Positions 1 through 8,414 of a stretch of 64,000 nucleotides of DNA are shown here, in pieces. A program made the translations under genes and the position numbers. The notes beneath the pieces are model-generated. The model saw only the letters and a list, made by a program, of their open reading frames with translations, had not been told where the DNA came from and did not search any database. This DNA comes from Spongiibacteraceae bacterium (GTDB taxonomy: Bacteria; Pseudomonadota; Gammaproteobacteria; Pseudomonadales; Dasaniaceae): positions 124,001-188,000 of the forward strand of contig JANQLG010000025.1 in assembly GCA_028280715.1 (NCBI GenBank), in the 5' to 3' direction. Every line of letters begins with the position of its first letter. Position 1 is the first letter of the stretch.

Positions 1-513
1 GGTATGCATCGTGCCCGTACTGCCTTACCTTGGAGCGGTGGTGGTGAACCGATTTGGTATGCAACTGATGATCGCATACGTAACTGCACCGTAATGACGG
101 CATTTAACAATGACCGTGTTATGGAGTGGGCCATGAAACTTATTAAAGAGTTTGATGAGAAGTACAAAGATGCACCACGCGAAGAACAAGAACGTGTGAC
201 TAACGAGTGGGGAAATCAAATCTCTGTGGGTGAGCCAGAGCGTGAAAATGAAGACATACATCGTACGGTTGTTTCATGTTACGCACGAGGCAAAACCCAG
301 GCTGTTAGTGTTATTTTGTGGGGTACTTGCGGTTACATCCAAACAGGTTCTATTCAGGCGATTACTACGCAAGCCTTGCTTGAAGGTAAAGCTAAAGAAT
401 TTGGTTTTGTGAATCCTGCTCGTGCGATTGGTGCTCGTCAATTCGTTAATGAGTTGTCGGAAGAAGGATTGCACTGTGAGATGGATAAAATCAATAATTT
501 CCGTCATTTTTAA
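1..513 (+). CDS. C-terminal part of a saccharopine-dehydrogenase-like protein (5' truncated)
   Basis: The frame is open to the first base, so this is the 3' end of a gene that begins outside the window; the ATG at 4 is not taken as the start. The visible ~170 residues end in GFVNPARAIGAR followed by a short helix. That is like the tail of saccharopine-dehydrogenase-like NAD(P) proteins, where a final P-x-x-A-x-G-A-R/x-F segment closes the fold. The Rossmann domain that would prove this lies upstream and cannot be seen. It lies in the same direction as the acyl-CoA catabolic genes that follow, after an 8-bp hairpin. The family call comes from memory of related proteins and is moderate to low in certainty. 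Confidence 0.45.
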   Translation, partial: GMHRARTALPWSGGGEPIWYATDDRIRNCTVMTAFNNDRVMEWAMKLIKEFDEKYKDAPREEQERVTNEWGNQISVGEPERENEDIHRTVVSCYARGKTQAVSVILWGTCGYIQTGSIQAITTQALLEGKAKEFGFVNPARAIGARQFVNELSEEGLHCEMDKINNFRHF

Positions 514-523
514 CTAAAGAAAA

Positions 524-560
524 GCTCCCTAGTGTTAAATAGTTTTTAGTGGTAGGGAGC
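524..560 (+). terminator. Hairpin after the truncated first gene
   Basis: An 8-bp perfect stem, GCTCCCTA (524-531) with TAGGGAGC (553-560), encloses a 21-nt loop just after the stop codon. No T-run follows, so it may be a weak terminator or an mRNA 3'-end stabiliser rather than a classic intrinsic terminator. Confidence 0.4.
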
Positions 561-611
561 CAGCCTTATATAACAATAATAATACAATGATTAGTGACGA
601 GGTTTTTATTT

Positions 612-1013
612 ATGCCATTTTTTACTGATAGAAAATACAAGCAACTGTTTTTTGTTGCTGCCGTTTTCAACTGGGTTGTAACTGTTGCTTGGTCAATAAC
701 CTATCCACTTATTTCGCCAATTTTTGGTATTTCAGAAGTAGCATCACCTATTTTTTTACACAGTTTTTTAGCGTTGGCTTTTGTATTTGGTATTGGCTAT
801 TACCGAGCCAGTCTCAATCTTGAAAGAGGGCGAGAAGTCATTCTGTTAGGTGCAATTGGAAAGTATTTATTTTTTGTAGTGACGAGTATTTATTTTGTTC
901 TAGAACAAATAAATATCTTGCTTTGGTCTATTTCGTTCGGCGATTTCCTCTTCGCATCACTATTTGTTGTTTTTCTTAGAGATAAAAACTATTCGCAAGC
1001 GAATACATTGTAA
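612..1013 (+). CDS. Small four-helix membrane protein, unknown function
   Basis: This encodes 133 residues, almost wholly hydrophobic, with about four predicted transmembrane segments (near residues 8-30, 40-62, 73-95 and 100-122) and short charged loops such as LERGRE. The ATG at 612 is preferred over the upstream GTG at 594 because GACGAGG lies about 9 nt upstream of it. I recognise no family. It sits 20 bp before an acyl-CoA dehydrogenase on the same strand and may be co-transcribed with it. A role in substrate uptake or membrane association is possible but is only inferred from position. Confidence 0.6.
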   Translation: MPFFTDRKYKQLFFVAAVFNWVVTVAWSITYPLISPIFGISEVASPIFLHSFLALAFVFGIGYYRASLNLERGREVILLGAIGKYLFFVVTSIYFVLEQINILLWSISFGDFLFASLFVVFLRDKNYSQANTL

Positions 1014-1033
1014 GGAATTAGTAGGATATTACT

Positions 1034-2284
1034 ATGAGCGATTTCTATGATTTTCCATTAAGTGGTTGTGAGCCACCTTTAAATGAAGTAGAGAAGGCAA
1101 TACAGGAAAGTACACATCGTTTTGCCGAAGAAGTACTGCGTCCTGCCGGTGCAGAGTTGGATAAACTCTCTCCTGAAGAAGCTATAGCACCGGGTTCAAA
1201 ATACTGGGAAGTTATAGAAAAAGCGGAGGGGCTAGGTTTAAGTCTGACCGCACTGGCGGAATTGGAACCTGTAGAAAGAGTAAGACTACTCGCTATTGCA
1301 TCGGAGGAGCTTGCATGGGGTGATGCGGGTCTTGCAGCAGCAATTCTTGTTAATCATTTTCCTACTATGTATTCGATGATGGCCGGCAATGATGAGATGG
1401 TTGCCTTCAGTGAAGGGAAACGCGGTTGTTGGGGAATTACAGAACCCGATCATGGCTCGGATATGTTAGATGCTAATGGATCTATTCATATCGGTGGTGA
1501 GCCTACATATGGTCACAATGGAACTTATGGTCGCCCTAACTGTGTGGCGCGAATTGATGGCGATAAAATTATTGTCAACGGGCAAAAATCTGCCTGGGTT
1601 TCTGGTTCAATGACTGCTGAATTATGTGCGCTGTACTGCCATGCTGAAGTCGATGGACATATCAAACCAGGTATTAGCGTTATTGTCCCTCTCGATAGCC
1701 CGGGAGTGACACGTGGTAAACCATTAGACAAGGTCGGTTTACGTGGCTGTAATCAAGGTGAACTCTTTTTTGATAATGTTGAAGTGCCTTTATCTCATCT
1801 GTTGGCAGGGCCTGAGACATATTCTGAACTGGCATACAGAACTTTATGTGAAGCTAACCCACATGTTGCTGTTATGTATGTCGGTATAGCTCGTGCGGCG
1901 TATGAACATGCGCTTGCCTATGCCCATGAGAGAAAACAAGGCGGTGTACCTATTATTCAGCATCAATGGATTCGTATGAGTTTGTTTAATATGCTCCGAA
2001 AAATTGAAGCGGCTCGTGCTTTAACCAGAAGAGTAATGGAGTTTAACGTGACGGCTCCGCGTCCGGTCATTACTGCTTCGGTAGCCGCTAAGATAACTGC
2101 AACTCAAACGGCCTTTGAGGTGGCTAGTGAGGCACTACAGTTATTTGGTGGCAATGGAGCGACCAAAGAGTATCCCATGGAAAAGCTATTGAGGGATGCA
2201 CGTGTTGGATTGATTGCTGATGGTTGTAATGAAATCCTCTCGCTTAAAGGTGCCAGCATGTTAGTCAATACAGATCTTTTATAA
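1034..2284 (+). CDS. Acyl-CoA dehydrogenase family protein with Asp at the catalytic-base position
   Basis: This 416-residue protein has the three-part acyl-CoA dehydrogenase layout: an alpha-helical N-domain, a middle beta-domain with the FAD signature TEPDHGSD (137-144), and a C-terminal helical domain with ALQLFGGNGATKEYP. It would oxidise an acyl-CoA to the 2-enoyl-CoA using FAD. The usual E-G-T/S-N-E motif holding the catalytic glutamate reads D-G-C-N-E, with Asp396 in place of Glu. Glu273 lies one residue off the alternative base position used by isovaleryl-type enzymes. Activity may therefore be altered. AGGA stands 7 nt before the ATG, and a strong terminator follows the gene. Confidence 0.85.
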   Translation: MSDFYDFPLSGCEPPLNEVEKAIQESTHRFAEEVLRPAGAELDKLSPEEAIAPGSKYWEVIEKAEGLGLSLTALAELEPVERVRLLAIASEELAWGDAGLAAAILVNHFPTMYSMMAGNDEMVAFSEGKRGCWGITEPDHGSDMLDANGSIHIGGEPTYGHNGTYGRPNCVARIDGDKIIVNGQKSAWVSGSMTAELCALYCHAEVDGHIKPGISVIVPLDSPGVTRGKPLDKVGLRGCNQGELFFDNVEVPLSHLLAGPETYSELAYRTLCEANPHVAVMYVGIARAAYEHALAYAHERKQGGVPIIQHQWIRMSLFNMLRKIEAARALTRRVMEFNVTAPRPVITASVAAKITATQTAFEVASEALQLFGGNGATKEYPMEKLLRDARVGLIADGCNEILSLKGASMLVNTDLL

Positions 2285-2297
2285 ATAAAAAAATAAG

Positions 2298-2338
2298 CCA
2301 ATAGTGAACTTTTTTCAGTTCACTATTGGTTTTTCTTT
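2298..2338 (+). terminator. Strong Rho-independent terminator
   Basis: A perfect 12-bp stem, CCAATAGTGAAC (2298-2309) with GTTCACTATTGG (2318-2329), has an 8-nt loop and is followed by TTTTTCTTT. It ends the acyl-CoA dehydrogenase transcript and separates it from the dehydrogenase-thiolase-hydratase genes, which must have their own promoter in 2339-2518. Confidence 0.92.
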
Positions 2339-2518
2339 ATTCAATTTTTTGAATTTTCCTTCTAGATTTATTCATCCTTTCTTTGTCCATATTTATCAAT
2401 ATAAATGACCATGATAATCATTCCACCTGGATTCTCAAATATTTATAGTAGGTTAAATGTCAGGTAAATACTTAATATTGTTCCCAAAAATTTTAAATAT
2501 TATTGGCAGATAATTTTT

Positions 2519-3427
2519 ATGAGTGAATTAAGATTTGATAATAAAGTCGTTATTGTTACAGGAGCTGGTGGTGGATTAGGGCGTGAATATGCATTGGAGT
2601 ATGCCCGTAGGGGTGCCAGTGTTGTGGTAAATGATCTTGGTGTTACCGTGACTGGTGAGAGTGAAAATGCTTCCGCGGCAGATCAAGTGGTCGCTGAAAT
2701 TGAAGCCTTTGGTGGCACTGCCATTGCGAATAAAGACTCTGTTGAACATGGTGAAGCAATAGTACAAACCGCCATCGATCACTTTGGCCGTATTGATATC
2801 GTTATCAATAATGCGGGTGTTCTTCGTGACAAAAGCTTCGTGAAGATGACCTATGAAGACTGGGATCTCGTTTACCGCGTTCATATGGAAGGCACGTTTA
2901 AAGTCACTAAGGCTGCTTGGCCATACATGCTTGAGCAGAAAAGTGGCCGTATTATTTTTACTGCTTCAGCGGCAGGGCTTTATGGCAATTTTGGTCAAGC
3001 TAACTACGGCACCATGAAGTCTGCTCAAATGGGCCTGATGAGAACCTTGGCAGTGGAAGGTAAATCTAAAGGCGTTCTGTGTAACACCATCGCTCCCGTC
3101 GCTGGTTCTCGTATGACAGCAACCATTATGCCTCCCGAACTCGTTGCAGCACTCAAGCCTGAATATGTCATGCCTCTGGTCATTGCGTTAACTCACGAAA
3201 GCAATGAAGAAACCGGCTCGGTCTTTGAAGTAGGTGCAGGCTGGATGGCTAAATTACGTTGGAATCGTTCTGAAGGTTTGAACTTTGATACCAATGTTGG
3301 CTTTAAAGCTGAAGACATTCTGAATCAGTGGAGCAAGTTGTGTGATTTTAATGGCTCTAATGATTTTCCCGAATGTATACAGGATACCTTCGATATCGTA
3401 CTGACTAAAGCCGAACAAAAAAATTAA
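2519..3427 (+). CDS. Short-chain dehydrogenase, 3-hydroxyacyl-CoA dehydrogenase type (MFE-2-like)
   Basis: The 302 residues form a classical NAD(P)-dependent short-chain dehydrogenase. The cofactor glycine motif TGAGGGLG is at 14-21, NNAG at 97-100, and the catalytic triad is Ser150, Tyr163 and Lys167 (YGTMK). The opening segment and the extended C-terminal tail resemble the (3R)-hydroxyacyl-CoA dehydrogenase domain of peroxisomal multifunctional enzyme 2 more than FabG. The MaoC-type hydratase pair and the thiolase just downstream fit the same beta-oxidation sequence: hydratase, then this dehydrogenase, then thiolase. The (R)-stereochemistry is inferred from the family. Confidence 0.85.
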   Translation: MSELRFDNKVVIVTGAGGGLGREYALEYARRGASVVVNDLGVTVTGESENASAADQVVAEIEAFGGTAIANKDSVEHGEAIVQTAIDHFGRIDIVINNAGVLRDKSFVKMTYEDWDLVYRVHMEGTFKVTKAAWPYMLEQKSGRIIFTASAAGLYGNFGQANYGTMKSAQMGLMRTLAVEGKSKGVLCNTIAPVAGSRMTATIMPPELVAALKPEYVMPLVIALTHESNEETGSVFEVGAGWMAKLRWNRSEGLNFDTNVGFKAEDILNQWSKLCDFNGSNDFPECIQDTFDIVLTKAEQKN

Positions 3428-3464
3428 TAGCGGATTCAACACCTGAGTTTTAAAGAGATTTTTT

Positions 3465-4643
3465 ATGAGCAATAAAGCACAAATAATCGGCGTAGGTATG
3501 ACGAGGTTTGCCAAACCCGGTACTCAGGAACCTTATCGAGTCATGGCCGCTAACGCTATTAATGCAGCGTGTCAGGATGCGGGCATTGATTACTCGCAAG
3601 TTCAACAAGCTTATGCCAGTTACATATACGGCGACAGTTGTTGTGGTCAGCATGCACTTTATGATGCAGGCATGACCGGTATCCCCATTATCAATGTAAA
3701 TAATAACTGCGCTTCTGGTTCATCGGCCATTATGTTGGCTCGACAGGCGGTAGAGTCTGGTCATGTGGATTGTGTGTTGGCAGTTGGTTTTGAAGAGATG
3801 CAGCGCGGTGCAGTGGGTGCACATTGGGATGATCGTGAATCGCCATTTGCTCGTATCGATACCACTTTGACATCAAAATTCGATGCGCCGATGGGACCAT
3901 TTGCTCTGCGAAGTTTTGGTGCAGCTGGGCAAGAGTATCTTGAAAAATACAATGCATCTGCTGAAATTTTTGCCAAGGTGGCAGTTAAGTCCCGTACACA
4001 TGCTGCAAATAATCCTTTAGCGCTATTTACATCGCCAATAACTATCGAAGAAGTGTTAGATGCAGATATCGTTTATGGAACATACATGACCAAATTTATG
4101 GCTTGTCCTCCAACCTGTGGTGCTGCCGCTGCTGTTATCTGTAGTGAAGGTTTTGCCAGGAAAATAGGTAATAAGAAAGGCATTAATATTTTATGTCAAG
4201 CTATTGCTACTGACACCGACGTTACATGGGAAGACCCCATTAATTTATCGGGTGCTGATATGACACGACGCGCAGCTGCATCTGTTTACGAACAGGCAGG
4301 CATAGGTCCTGACCAGGTTGATGTGATTGAGCTGCACGACTGTTTTGTTACCAATGAAGTTATCACCTACGAAGGTTTAGATTTGTGCCCAGCAGGTGAG
4401 GCTACCAGCCTGATCAATGATGGTGACAATACCTACGGTGGAAAATATGTAGTCAATCCATCAGGTGGATTGATATCAAAGGGTCATCCAATTGGTGCTA
4501 CAGGTATCGCACAATGTGCTGAGCTAACGTGGCAACTACGCGGTGAAGCTGGGGATAGACAAGTTGAAGGTGCAAAAATAGCGTTACAGCATAACTTGGG
4601 ATTAGGTGGTGCTGTAGCTGTCACCATGTATCAAAAAGCGTAA
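3465..4643 (+). CDS. Thiolase, SCP2/lipid-transfer type
   Basis: This 392-residue thiolase has the nucleophilic cysteine in NNNCASGSSA (Cys82) and the GHPIGATG motif with His341 near the C-terminus. It also has an HDCF segment and ends in a strand with NLGLGGA. The pattern matches the SCP2-thiolase (sterol-carrier-protein x) branch rather than FadA: there is no FadA-like second catalytic cysteine context near the end. It would cleave a 3-oxoacyl-CoA, and members of this branch accept branched or bulky chains. It lies 37 bp after the dehydrogenase and 28 bp before the MaoC genes, so the four genes probably form one operon. Confidence 0.85.
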   Translation: MSNKAQIIGVGMTRFAKPGTQEPYRVMAANAINAACQDAGIDYSQVQQAYASYIYGDSCCGQHALYDAGMTGIPIINVNNNCASGSSAIMLARQAVESGHVDCVLAVGFEEMQRGAVGAHWDDRESPFARIDTTLTSKFDAPMGPFALRSFGAAGQEYLEKYNASAEIFAKVAVKSRTHAANNPLALFTSPITIEEVLDADIVYGTYMTKFMACPPTCGAAAAVICSEGFARKIGNKKGINILCQAIATDTDVTWEDPINLSGADMTRRAAASVYEQAGIGPDQVDVIELHDCFVTNEVITYEGLDLCPAGEATSLINDGDNTYGGKYVVNPSGGLISKGHPIGATGIAQCAELTWQLRGEAGDRQVEGAKIALQHNLGLGGAVAVTMYQKA

Positions 4644-4671
4644 AAATTATTGATTGGCAAGAGCGTAAGAG

Positions 4672-5115
4672 ATGCTTGATAAACAATATATCGGCCATGT
4701 TTTTAAACCGATAAAAGTACCTGTAGAACTCGGTAGATTAAAATTTTTTGCGAAATCCATTGGAGAAAACAATCCGATTTACTTTGACGTAGATGCTGCT
4801 CAAAAGGCCGGTTATCGATCAGTTATTGCACCACCAACCTTTACCATGGTGATTGATTCTGAGTATGAGTCTGAGTCAATGCCAGAGTTCGATTTAATGG
4901 GAATTGATATTGGTCGCATATTACATGCGAATCAATCCTTCGAGTATTTTCTTCCGATTTGTGCTGGAGATGAAATATTCGCAACACGCCGGATAAAAAA
5001 TATTACAGAAAAAAAGGCTGGTACGCTGGAATTTGTGGAAATTGATTCGGAATACCACAACCAGGAGGGAGAACTGGTAGCAACGTCATTAATGACATTT
5101 GTTTATCGGAATTGA
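4672..5115 (+). CDS. MaoC-like dehydratase, N-terminal (FAS1-type) half
   Basis: The 147 residues form a single hot-dog fold of the MaoC_dehydrat_N (FAS1-like dehydratase) type. A basic helix is followed by ENNPIYFDVDAA, then IAPPTFTM and a C-terminal strand ending TFVYRN. This half usually lacks the catalytic Asp-His pair and pairs with a second hot-dog subunit that carries it. That partner lies 10 bp downstream. Together they should make a heteromeric enoyl-CoA hydratase like the two-gene hydratases of actinobacterial sterol and fatty-acid pathways. The assignment rests on motif order and gene pairing. Confidence 0.8.
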   Translation: MLDKQYIGHVFKPIKVPVELGRLKFFAKSIGENNPIYFDVDAAQKAGYRSVIAPPTFTMVIDSEYESESMPEFDLMGIDIGRILHANQSFEYFLPICAGDEIFATRRIKNITEKKAGTLEFVEIDSEYHNQEGELVATSLMTFVYRN

Positions 5116-5125
5116 GTAATAAGTT

Positions 5126-5530
5126 ATGACTGATGTAAAAGAAGGTGATTTGATTCCTGAAATGACATTTCCTCCAATCTCCAGACACACATTGGCTTTG
5201 TATTGCGGCGCGTCAGGAGACCATAACCCTGTGCATGTCGATATTGATTTTGCCAAGCAATATGGCTTGGACGATGTTATTGCACACGGTATGTTATCGA
5301 TGGCATATCTTGGACGCATGTTAACGTCGTGGCGTCCCCAATCATCACTAAGAAAATTTTCTGCAAGATTCGCTGGTATGGTTCAAGTGGGCGAAATTAT
5401 TTCCTGTCACGGCATGGTTTCAAAAATATATTCTGGTGCTAATGAAGAAAAGCTTGCTGAGCTTTCAATTTTTGCCAAAACCAATGATGAAAGAGACGTG
5501 ATTGTTGGCGAAGCGATAATCAGTCTTTGA
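5126..5530 (+). CDS. MaoC-like enoyl-CoA hydratase, catalytic half
   Basis: The 134-residue hot-dog protein carries the hydratase-2 motif: YCGASGDHNPVHVD with Asp32 and His37 as the expected catalytic pair, followed by GLDDVIAHGML. It would hydrate a 2-enoyl-CoA to the 3-hydroxyacyl-CoA, typically the (R)-isomer, for the dehydrogenase encoded upstream. It is the catalytic partner of the preceding FAS1-type subunit; the short 10-bp gap supports stoichiometric co-translation. The next gene, an acyl-CoA dehydrogenase, starts 21 bp later. Confidence 0.85.
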   Translation: MTDVKEGDLIPEMTFPPISRHTLALYCGASGDHNPVHVDIDFAKQYGLDDVIAHGMLSMAYLGRMLTSWRPQSSLRKFSARFAGMVQVGEIISCHGMVSKIYSGANEEKLAELSIFAKTNDERDVIVGEAIISL

Positions 5531-5551
5531 AGCAGAAGATGACAATTATCT

Positions 5552-6700
5552 ATGACATTGAATGAAGAAGATCTACAAGGCTTTCGCAATAGTATTGCAC
5601 GCTTTATAGGGCAACAAGTAGAGCCTTATCATGAACAGTGGAGAAAAGATGAATTATTTCCACGCGAACTATGGAATAAGCTGGGCGAGGCTGGTTTTTT
5701 ATCTGTGCAAGTGCCTGAACAGTATGGCGGTATGGAAGCACCCGTAGAGCTTAACATGTTAATCGTTTCAGAGTTTGCTCGTGCAGGTTATATGGATATC
5801 GCAACGGCTATTTTAGGTCATTCAGATTTGGCTACACCGTACCTTGTTGATTTTGGTTCAGAGGAGCAAAAGCTGCATTATCTCCCCAAGATGATTACTG
5901 GAGAAATTGTTGGCTGTCTTGCTATGACGGAACCCGATGCCGGCAGTGATTTACAAAGTATGCGTAGCAGTGTCGTACTCAAGAATAATGAGTGGATTTT
6001 AAATGGATCAAAGATATTTATTTCCAATGGTATTTTGGCTGATCTTGCTGTGGTTGTAGCTAAAACTGATATGACGGTTTCTGGATCCAGAGGAATCTCT
6101 ATTTTCGCAGTAGATACCGATTTACCTGGTTTTAAATGTGGTAGAAATCTGGAAAAAATGGGAATGCATGCATCAGATACAACAGAATTGTTCTTTGAAG
6201 ATGTTCGCTTGCCAGTGAGTGCTTTGATTGGCGAGTTGAACGGCGGCTTTAAACATATGATGAGCGAGTTGGTTCGTGAGCGCCTGGGTGTTGCTGCGTT
6301 GTCGGTAGCACATGCAGAAGGTGCACTGGATCTTACCGTTGAATATGTCAACGAGCGTAAAGCCTTTGGTCAAAAAATTGCTGACTTTCAGAATACGCGT
6401 TTTCGTATCGCCGAAATGTCGACCGAGCTAGAAATAGGCCGTGCTTTTTTTGAGAAGTGTTGTTCGTTATATGATCAGGGAAAGCTGGAGCCAACGATGG
6501 CGGCAATGGCAAAACTTTTTACTTCAGAGATGCAGGGACGTATTGTCGATGGTTGTCTACAAATGTTTGGTGGTTATGGTTATATCATGGAATATCCTAT
6601 TTGCCGTGCATACCAGGATGCCCGTATTCAAAGAATATACGCAGGCACTTCAGAAATTATGAAAGAAATTATTGGTAAAGATATTTTGAGAATGCAATAG
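5552..6700 (+). CDS. Acyl-CoA dehydrogenase, long/branched-chain type
   Basis: This 382-residue protein is a full-length acyl-CoA dehydrogenase: TEPDAGSD at 127-133, NGSKIFISNG, and a C-terminal QMFGGYGY. The usual base position in the E-G-T-S-E motif is Ala364. Glu243 in VRERLG falls where isovaleryl-CoA and long-chain enzymes place their catalytic glutamate, so it should be active by that variant geometry. That branch acts on branched or long acyl chains. It follows the hydratase by 21 bp and precedes the carboxylase beta subunit by 79 bp, fitting the step that makes the unsaturated acyl-CoA for carboxylation. Confidence 0.88.
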   Translation: MTLNEEDLQGFRNSIARFIGQQVEPYHEQWRKDELFPRELWNKLGEAGFLSVQVPEQYGGMEAPVELNMLIVSEFARAGYMDIATAILGHSDLATPYLVDFGSEEQKLHYLPKMITGEIVGCLAMTEPDAGSDLQSMRSSVVLKNNEWILNGSKIFISNGILADLAVVVAKTDMTVSGSRGISIFAVDTDLPGFKCGRNLEKMGMHASDTTELFFEDVRLPVSALIGELNGGFKHMMSELVRERLGVAALSVAHAEGALDLTVEYVNERKAFGQKIADFQNTRFRIAEMSTELEIGRAFFEKCCSLYDQGKLEPTMAAMAKLFTSEMQGRIVDGCLQMFGGYGYIMEYPICRAYQDARIQRIYAGTSEIMKEIIGKDILRMQ

Positions 6701-6779
6701 GTTCTTGTTAATAGGAATTAATAAGAGGTTATCGTTATTTTTTGTATGCGGATCTAAATGTTAGATAGAGGTTTTTATT

Positions 6780-8381
6780 TTGGCAGTGTTCAATAGCAAA
6801 ATAAATGTTACGTCGGATGACTATAGGGACAACAGCAGATTTTATCAGCAGTTGATTGAGCGTCTTCAGCTTGAGCAAAAAAAAGTCATTGCAGATGGCC
6901 GCGATGCACAAATTAATCGTCATCGCGAACGCGGTAAGTTATTGCCTCGTGAACGTATAGATATGCTAGTCGATACCAACACGGCATTTATGGAATTATC
7001 AACACTTGCTGCATGGGGACAATACAATGGTGGTGTTCCCAGTGCTGGTGTCATTACAGGCATCGGCATAATTGAAGGTGTTCCTTGTATGATTGTTGCC
7101 AACGATGCCACAGTTAAAGCCGGATCGTTTTTCCCAGAAACTATTAAAAAACACTTACGTGCACAGGAAATCGCCGAGCAACAACGTTTACCCTGTATTT
7201 ATTTGGTTGACTGCGGCGGTGGTTATCTACCAATGCAGGACAAGTTTTTCCCCGACCGTGACAGCTTTGGTAATACCTTTTTTCGCCAATGCCGTATGTC
7301 GCATATGGGCTTACCTCAAATCTCTGCTGTATTTGGTGGTTGTACTGCTGGTGGTGCCTACATCCCCGCATTGTCTGACGACCTAGTGATGGTTAAGGGT
7401 AATGCCCGTATACATCTTGGTGGTCCTTCTATCGTAAAAATTGCAATCAATGAAAATATTGATGGTGAAACATTAGGTGGTGCGGAGATGCACTCCAGAA
7501 TATCTGGAGTTTCTGATCAGTTAGTTGATGACGAACCTGCTGCGATGGCAATGATTCGCGAGGTCATTGCCAAAGGAAATTTCAAACGTCCTGCGATGTT
7601 ATCGCCTAAGCTTTCGAAAGCACCACGTTATGATGTGAATGAGTTATTAGGTGTAGTCAGCAGGGATCGTAAGGTTCCCTATGATGCCAGGGAAGTTATT
7701 GCTCGCTTGGTTGATGACAGTGACTTTCACGAATTCAAACCACTCTATGGATCGGAAATCATTGCAGTTAATGCGGCGATTCACGGTTATCCCATTGGAA
7801 TCATTGGTAACAATGGTCCGATTACTTCAGCAGCTTCTTTAAAGGCAGCACATTTTATTGAAACCTGTAACCAACGCGATATTCCCATTTTGTTTTTACA
7901 AAATGTTACCGGCTATATGGTTGGAAAAGATGCTGAACATAATGGCATCGCTAAAAACAGTGCAAAAATGGTATACGCCATGGCCACAGCACGGGTACCG
8001 CGCATGACTATTATGATTGGAGGATCTTATGGTGCAGGCAATTATGGTATGTGTGGAAGAGGATTCTGGCCAGATTTTCTATTTGCCTGGCCTACTGCAG
8101 AAGTTGCCGCAATGAGTGCCGATATCTGCACCAATATATTAGTCGAGCTACGCAAAAACTCGGTTTCCTCTGACAAAGCTACTGCTGATGATCTCACCAA
8201 GATTGAAGCCGATACTCGCGCTATGTTTGATAAGCAGAATGATCCTTACTATGCGACATCCAGGCTGTGGGACGACGGTTTGATTGATCCCAGGGATACG
8301 CGTGATGTTCTGGGGTTATGCTTGGCATTATGTGCAAGCCGCCCAGAATTACCTGAACCATATTCTGTTTACAGAATGTAG
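6780..8381 (+). CDS. Acyl-CoA carboxylase, carboxyltransferase (beta) subunit, methylcrotonyl/geranyl-like
   Basis: The 533-residue protein has both crotonase-like carboxyltransferase halves. It has FPDRDSFG (158-164), the first oxyanion motif GGCTAGGAY (186-194) and the second motif GGSYGAGNYGM (414-424), and it ends in RLWDDGLIDPRDTR. Length and motifs fit beta subunits of methylcrotonyl-CoA or geranyl-CoA carboxylase, which move CO2 from biotin to the gamma-carbon of a beta-methyl enoyl-CoA. The segment after WPTAEVAAM reads SADICTN, where these enzymes usually have GGEQAA, so it is a divergent member. TTG is taken as start because AGAGG lies about 9 nt upstream. The biotin subunit is two genes downstream. 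Confidence 0.85.
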   Translation: MAVFNSKINVTSDDYRDNSRFYQQLIERLQLEQKKVIADGRDAQINRHRERGKLLPRERIDMLVDTNTAFMELSTLAAWGQYNGGVPSAGVITGIGIIEGVPCMIVANDATVKAGSFFPETIKKHLRAQEIAEQQRLPCIYLVDCGGGYLPMQDKFFPDRDSFGNTFFRQCRMSHMGLPQISAVFGGCTAGGAYIPALSDDLVMVKGNARIHLGGPSIVKIAINENIDGETLGGAEMHSRISGVSDQLVDDEPAAMAMIREVIAKGNFKRPAMLSPKLSKAPRYDVNELLGVVSRDRKVPYDAREVIARLVDDSDFHEFKPLYGSEIIAVNAAIHGYPIGIIGNNGPITSAASLKAAHFIETCNQRDIPILFLQNVTGYMVGKDAEHNGIAKNSAKMVYAMATARVPRMTIMIGGSYGAGNYGMCGRGFWPDFLFAWPTAEVAAMSADICTNILVELRKNSVSSDKATADDLTKIEADTRAMFDKQNDPYYATSRLWDDGLIDPRDTRDVLGLCLALCASRPELPEPYSVYRM

Positions 8382-8414
8382 TATCGATATACTCAAGAGT
8401 AAAAGACTTAACCC

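Noticed and set aside
5878-6351. Long minus-strand frame of 157 codons opposite the acyl-CoA dehydrogenase gene
   Set aside because: It lies wholly antisense to a gene with intact family motifs, has no ribosome-binding site, and its composition is a shadow of the opposite strand.
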